Below are positions 60,273 to 64,000 of a stretch of DNA of 64,000 nt, in pieces. The notes beneath the pieces are model-generated. The model saw only the letters and a program-made list of their open reading frames with translations, was not told where the DNA came from and did no database searches. Positions within the stretch are counted from its first letter, which is position 1. Each line of letters opens with the position of its first letter. Origin of the DNA: Chitinophagaceae bacterium (GTDB lineage Bacteria > Bacteroidota > Bacteroidia > Chitinophagales > Chitinophagaceae). The stretch lies in NCBI GenBank assembly GCA_014879565.1, contig JACSRW010000032.1, positions 124,001 through 188,000 on the forward strand. The letters run 5' to 3'. Both the position numbers and the translations under genes were made by a program.

Positions 60273-61175
60273 ATGGACAGCGAGTTCAGATGGGGCATCG
60301 ACCTGGGCGGTACAAAAATTGAATGTGCCGTACTGGACAAGAACAATGAAGTGCTGATCCGGAAGCGGGTGCCTACCGGGGCGGAAAACGGCTATACACA
60401 TATCTTAAACCAGATCCGGACACTGACCGGTTCCGTAGCATCAGAACTGGGGGTAAAACCAACCCGGATCGGATTTGCCACCCCCGGTACCCTGGTACCC
60501 GCCACCCAAAGAATGAAAAATTGCAATACGGTTTGTATGAACGGGCAGCCGATGAAAGCCGACCTGGAAGCAACACTGGAATTGCCGGTTTCTATTGCCA
60601 ATGATGCCAATTGTTTTGCCCTGGCAGAAACCCTGATGGGCGCCGGCCGGCGCTTTCCGGATGCTGAACTGGTTTTTGGCGTGATAATGGGCACGGGTGT
60701 TGGCGGGGGACTGGTGGTGAATAAAAAAGTTATTAACGGTCACCAGGGACTGGGTGGAGAATGGGGCCATAATATTCTGGAAGAAAACGGGGACCCCTGC
60801 TATTGCGGTAAAAGAGGTTGTGTGGAGAAAGTGATCAGCGGCGTGGGTCTGGAAAACCATTATGAAAAACTGACCGGTAATAGAATTTCCCTTCGGGAGA
60901 TTGCTGCACGAAAGGAAGCCGGAAACGATCCGGCGGCCGAAGCCACAATTGAAAGACTGCTCGAATACTACGGCCGGGCTATCTCCACCCTGGTTAATGT
61001 GCTGGATCCGGATCTGATCATAATCGGCGGGGGCGTGGGGAATATTGACCTGCTTTATACTGAAGGATCTGAACGGATTAAAAAATACGTTTTTAATGAA
61101 GGACAACTGTCCACCCCGGTCTGCAAACCGGTGCTGGGTGATTCAGCCGGTGTTTTCGGAGCGGCACTTCTTTAA
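60273..61175 (+). CDS. ROK-family sugar kinase
   Basis: A 300-residue ROK protein with the ATP-binding start WGIDLGGTKIECAVL, the substrate block RVPTGAENGY, the acidic catalytic motif IANDANCFALAE, the phosphate loop GVIMGTGVGGGLVVN, and the zinc-binding GHNILEENGDPCYCGKRGC. There is no N-terminal DNA-binding domain, so it is a kinase rather than a repressor; fructokinase, glucokinase or N-acetylhexosamine kinase are all possible. The frame extends upstream to a GTG at 60252, but ATG 60273 fits the family start. Confidence 0.9.
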   Translation: MDSEFRWGIDLGGTKIECAVLDKNNEVLIRKRVPTGAENGYTHILNQIRTLTGSVASELGVKPTRIGFATPGTLVPATQRMKNCNTVCMNGQPMKADLEATLELPVSIANDANCFALAETLMGAGRRFPDAELVFGVIMGTGVGGGLVVNKKVINGHQGLGGEWGHNILEENGDPCYCGKRGCVEKVISGVGLENHYEKLTGNRISLREIAARKEAGNDPAAEATIERLLEYYGRAISTLVNVLDPDLIIIGGGVGNIDLLYTEGSERIKKYVFNEGQLSTPVCKPVLGDSAGVFGAALL

Positions 61176-61193
61176 TCATTATCTGTAAGTAAT

Positions 61194-62225
61194 ATGGAAT
61201 TAGGCATCAGCATGTTTGGGGATAATCATCACGATGATTCCGGAAAAGCTCTTCCCGTGGGTGAACGTTTAAGGGAACTGCTTGAAGAAATCAAACTCAT
61301 GGATGAACTGGGACTTGATTTCTTTGGCATAGGCGAACATCACCGGCCGGATTATTCAGTCTCGGTTCCTGAAATTATCCTGGCTGCCGCTGCCTCAGTC
61401 ACAAAGAACATTAAACTCGGGAGTGCTGTAACCGTTCTGAGTTCAGCTGATCCGGTAAGGGTGTACCAGTCTTTCGCAACGATAGATCAGTTGTCCGGCG
61501 GAAGGGCGGAAATCTGCGCCGGCCGGGGTAGTTTTATTGAATCCTTTCCCATCTATGGTTTTGATCTCCGCGATTATGATGAGCTGTTTGAAGAAAAGCT
61601 GGATTTGCTGGTGCAAATCAACCAGCAGTCTCCGCTGACCTGGAAAGGAAAATTCCGTCCTTCATTGAACAGCCAGGAAATTCTGCCCAGGGCGGTAAAC
61701 AACCGCCTGCCGGTCTGGGTAGCAGTTGGCGGCACACCGGAATCAGTATTGCGGGCGGCCCGGCACGGATTACCGGTCATTTTTGCGATTATCGGGGGAA
61801 ACCCTGCCCAGTTTACGCCATTGGTTGAGTATTACAGGAAGGCCTATGCGCATTTCGGGCATGATGCAGCCGGTATTCAGGCGGGGGTACATATGCATTG
61901 TTTTTTCGGAGAAAGCAGTAAAGCAACGGCCGATTTCTATTATCCGCATTATGCGGCCCAGATGAACCGGGTGGGCAGCAGCCGCGGCTGGCCGCCCTAT
62001 CAGCGGCAGCAGTTTGAAGCAGGAAGGGAAAAGAAGGGCGCCCTGCTTATCGGGGATACACAGGAAGCCATAGACAAAATTCTTTACCTGCAGGAAATGT
62101 TCGGGCTCACCCGTTTTGCCGCCCATATGGATGTGGGCGGTCCGCCGCATATGGCCCTGATGAAGTCAATCGAGATTTACGGAACAAAGATCGCCCCGGC
62201 TGTCCGGAAAGCACTGGCAGGTTAA
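61194..62225 (+). CDS. LLM-class flavin-dependent oxidoreductase
   Basis: A 343-residue luciferase-like TIM-barrel monooxygenase, using reduced FMN. Typical parts are LGISMFGDNHHDDSG at the start, ELGLDFFGIGEHHRPDYSVS, KNIKLGSAVTVLSSADPVRVYQ-type region (KLGSAVTVLSSADPVRVYQ), AEICAGRGSF, and PVWVAVGGTPESVLRAARHG. The substrate is unknown. It starts 18 nt after the ROK gene, so they are probably co-transcribed. Confidence 0.92.
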   Translation: MELGISMFGDNHHDDSGKALPVGERLRELLEEIKLMDELGLDFFGIGEHHRPDYSVSVPEIILAAAASVTKNIKLGSAVTVLSSADPVRVYQSFATIDQLSGGRAEICAGRGSFIESFPIYGFDLRDYDELFEEKLDLLVQINQQSPLTWKGKFRPSLNSQEILPRAVNNRLPVWVAVGGTPESVLRAARHGLPVIFAIIGGNPAQFTPLVEYYRKAYAHFGHDAAGIQAGVHMHCFFGESSKATADFYYPHYAAQMNRVGSSRGWPPYQRQQFEAGREKKGALLIGDTQEAIDKILYLQEMFGLTRFAAHMDVGGPPHMALMKSIEIYGTKIAPAVRKALAG

Positions 62226-62230
62226 TCAGC

Positions 62231-64000
62231 TTATTGTAACAGGAAGGCCACATCCTCTTCCGTCAGGGCTTTTACAAACCCTTCTTCCTCCGGGATCAGT
62301 TCCCGGGACAGGTTTTTCTTCCGTTCCTGCAGCTGTATGATTTTTTCTTCAATGCTGTCGCGGCAAATCATTTTGTAGGCGAATACGGCCTGTTGCTGAC
62401 CGATCCGGTGCGTCCGGTCAATAGCCTGCTGCTCCACGGCATGATTCCACCAGGGATCAAAAAGGAATACATAATCCGCCGCCGTCAGGTTCAGCCCGGC
62501 ATTCCCGGCCTTAAGACTCAGCAAAAAAATACGCGGACTATCGGGATCATGGTTAAAGGCCTGTACCATCCGGTCACGCTCCCTGGCAGGGGTGGCGCCG
62601 GTGAGTATAAAATGGGACATCCCCTCTTTTTTCAATAAAGCGGATAAACGATCCAGCATCCGGGTAAACTGGGAAAAGATCAGCACGCTGTGATCCGACA
62701 GATTATTGATCAGCTCATCCATCAGTGCTGTGCTCTTTACAGAAGGCAGGTTGAGATGCCGGTACTCTTCCAGCAGGGAAGGATCATTGCAGATCTGCCT
62801 GAGTTTGAGTATGCCTTCCAGCACCTGCAGTTTGCTTTTCTGCATACCCTGTTTTTTGATGATGTCACTCAGCGTGCCTTTTACCTGGTCACGGATTTCA
62901 TTATATACCTCCTGCTGTTCGGGTTCCATCTGGCACCAGAGGGTGATTTCTGTTTTGGGGGGCAGGTCGCGGGCTACCTGTTCTTTAGTACGTCGCAAAA
63001 TAAATGGAGCCGTCAGCTTTTTGAGCGCGGCCACTTTCTTCTCATCCCGTTGCAGATCGATCGGGTCGGCGTATTCGCGTTTGAAAAATTCGCGTGAACC
63101 GAACATGCCGGGCAACACAAAATGTAGCTGACTGAACAAATCTGTCGTATTATTCATCACCGGCGTGCCACTGAGTACTACCCGTTTTTCTGCATTTAAT
63201 TGGTGGGTCAGCTTAGTGATCTGTGAAGACGGATTCTTGATGGTGTGACTTTCATCGAGGATGACAGCTATAAATGATTGAGTCAGGACAAATTCTTCAT
63301 CGGAGCGGATCGTGCCATAGGTGCTGATGATCACCTGTACACCTTCCTGCTCAAACAAAGCTTCTTCACGACTGCTTCCATGATAAATAACGGAACGTAT
63401 ACCCGGCGCGAACTTGTTGATCTCGTTCTGCCAGTTGTAGACCAGCGAGGCCGGACAAATGATCAGGATATTACCAGCCGTGTTGTTATCTGCGAGATAG
63501 GCTATATAGCAGATAGTCTGCAGGGTTTTACCCAATCCCATATCATCGGCGAGGAATACGCCGGCTTCGATCTCATCGAGCAACCGCATCCACTCGTACC
63601 CTTTTTGCTGGTAAGTGCGGAGATCGGCTTTTATGGTGGCCGGCAGGGTATACAATGGACTATCTGCCGTTTGCCAGTTCATCCATTTCTGCTTCCAGCC
63701 GGACGGAATGAATGACAAAGACAGTTGTTCTGCCTGGCTGCCATTTTCCAGGGCAATGAACACCCACTTCGGCACCCGGATCTGTTTGTTTTCAATCCGT
63801 GCATGTTTAATGATAATACCATAAGCTTTTTGCCAGTCTTCATCCAGCAGAGTAATGGTGCCGTCTTTCAACATCAGGGCCTGTTCGCCGGTACGGAGTA
63901 CTTTTTGTAATTCCTTATTACTGATCTCTTCTTTGCCAACCTTAAGTGAGAAGGAAAGAAGACACCAGCCTTTTTCTTCACTGATGTACTGGTACTGCGT
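62231..64000 (-). CDS. SNF2-family DEAD/DEAH-box helicase, 5' end cut off by the window
   Basis: The frame stays open to the window end (590 codons seen), so the N-terminus is missing. Helicase motifs: I DDMGLGKTLQTICYIAYL, II VILDESHTIKNPSSQ (DEAH-like DESH), III VLSGTPVMNNTTDLFSQL, then IV-VI in the C-terminal lobe (LIFSQFTRMLDRL, FLLSLKAGNAGLNLTAADYV, QQAIDRTHRIGQQQAVFAYK). These are SNF2 ATPase features of DNA-tracking remodellers. The stop lies 5 nt from that of the LLM gene (convergent). The visible N-terminal residues beyond the helicase lobe belong to an unassigned domain. Confidence 0.93.
   Translation of the reverse strand, partial: TQYQYISEEKGWCLLSFSLKVGKEEISNKELQKVLRTGEQALMLKDGTITLLDEDWQKAYGIIIKHARIENKQIRVPKWVFIALENGSQAEQLSLSFIPSGWKQKWMNWQTADSPLYTLPATIKADLRTYQQKGYEWMRLLDEIEAGVFLADDMGLGKTLQTICYIAYLADNNTAGNILIICPASLVYNWQNEINKFAPGIRSVIYHGSSREEALFEQEGVQVIISTYGTIRSDEEFVLTQSFIAVILDESHTIKNPSSQITKLTHQLNAEKRVVLSGTPVMNNTTDLFSQLHFVLPGMFGSREFFKREYADPIDLQRDEKKVAALKKLTAPFILRRTKEQVARDLPPKTEITLWCQMEPEQQEVYNEIRDQVKGTLSDIIKKQGMQKSKLQVLEGILKLRQICNDPSLLEEYRHLNLPSVKSTALMDELINNLSDHSVLIFSQFTRMLDRLSALLKKEGMSHFILTGATPARERDRMVQAFNHDPDSPRIFLLSLKAGNAGLNLTAADYVFLFDPWWNHAVEQQAIDRTHRIGQQQAVFAYKMICRDSIEEKIIQLQERKKNLSRELIPEEEGFVKALTEEDVAFLLQ

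Overview
The window is a gene-dense chromosomal segment of a Bacteroidota bacterium, most likely Chitinophagaceae or a near relative. Support for this comes from a SusC/SusD/DUF1735 outer-membrane operon, DUF4476, DUF3467, DUF6263-like and S23 four-helix-bundle proteins, a fused malic enzyme-phosphotransacetylase, a fused E1 alpha/beta dehydrogenase, a roughly 1100-residue SecA with a SEC-C tail, and promoters of the TAnnTTTG (-7) type. About 50 protein genes and one tRNA-Met are visible. There are no rRNA genes, CRISPR arrays, transposases or phage genes. Most of the content is housekeeping.

Layout. 1-2.4 kb: a cut-off TPR/PD40 protein, queE and folD (minus strand). 2.4-11.3 kb: two outer-membrane barrel proteins, one with a ComEA-like helix-hairpin-helix, then the SusC/SusD/DUF1735 operon. 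11.4-13 kb: DUF3467, a four-helix-bundle gene between inverted heptamer arrays, and radC. 13.1-19.4 kb: prs, rplY, pth, a FAH-family hydrolase, fused E1 and a membrane protein. 19.4-29.7 kb (minus): aspS, a membrane protein, a FAD oxidoreductase, a histidine phosphatase and a giant alpha-2-macroglobulin that carries a TonB-plug-like domain. 30-41.2 kb: DUF4476, then (minus) sucD, MlaF/MlaE-like ABC genes, malic enzyme, an M20 peptidase, a SPOR protein, two aldehyde dehydrogenases and deoC. 41.4-50.2 kb: two secreted amidohydrolases, secA and a lipoprotein. 50.3-58.2 kb: atpG, scpB, lysA, a DUF6263-like protein, a membrane-anchored C1 peptidase, a DUF4442 protein and a beta-CASP nuclease. 58.3-64 kb: tRNA-Met, an AAA ATPase broken by one TAG, a zinc-ribbon protein, a ROK kinase, a luciferase-like oxidoreductase and an SNF2 helicase running off the window.

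The most unusual signal is a dispersed family of short tandem arrays with a period of exactly 7 or 8 bases. I count 12 such arrays. Ten sit at the 3' end of a gene in the sense orientation. In five of these the stop codon lies inside the array, and in the others the array starts 0-10 nt from the stop. Each locus has its own unit: GAGCCGG/GGAGACG, GTTGAGnn, ATGAGTA, TAGTTAAC, GAACCAA(A), AATGGGC. One array lies in the leader of aspS. Another (GTGGAAA-like, nine units, 63 nt) lies in frame inside the alpha-2-macroglobulin gene and encodes a 7-residue protein repeat. Two pairs of arrays are inverted around a centre: one pair encloses the four-helix-bundle gene, the other an intrinsic-terminator-like hairpin. 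This looks like an uncharacterised repeat or mobile system and is the main discovery candidate.

Other points worth following are three genes with a TAnnTTTG-N4-ATG arrangement that would give leaderless mRNAs, a split ALDH16-like pair next to deoC, amidohydrolase domains lacking their HxH metal motif, and a 41-bp palindrome upstream of the M20 peptidase gene.
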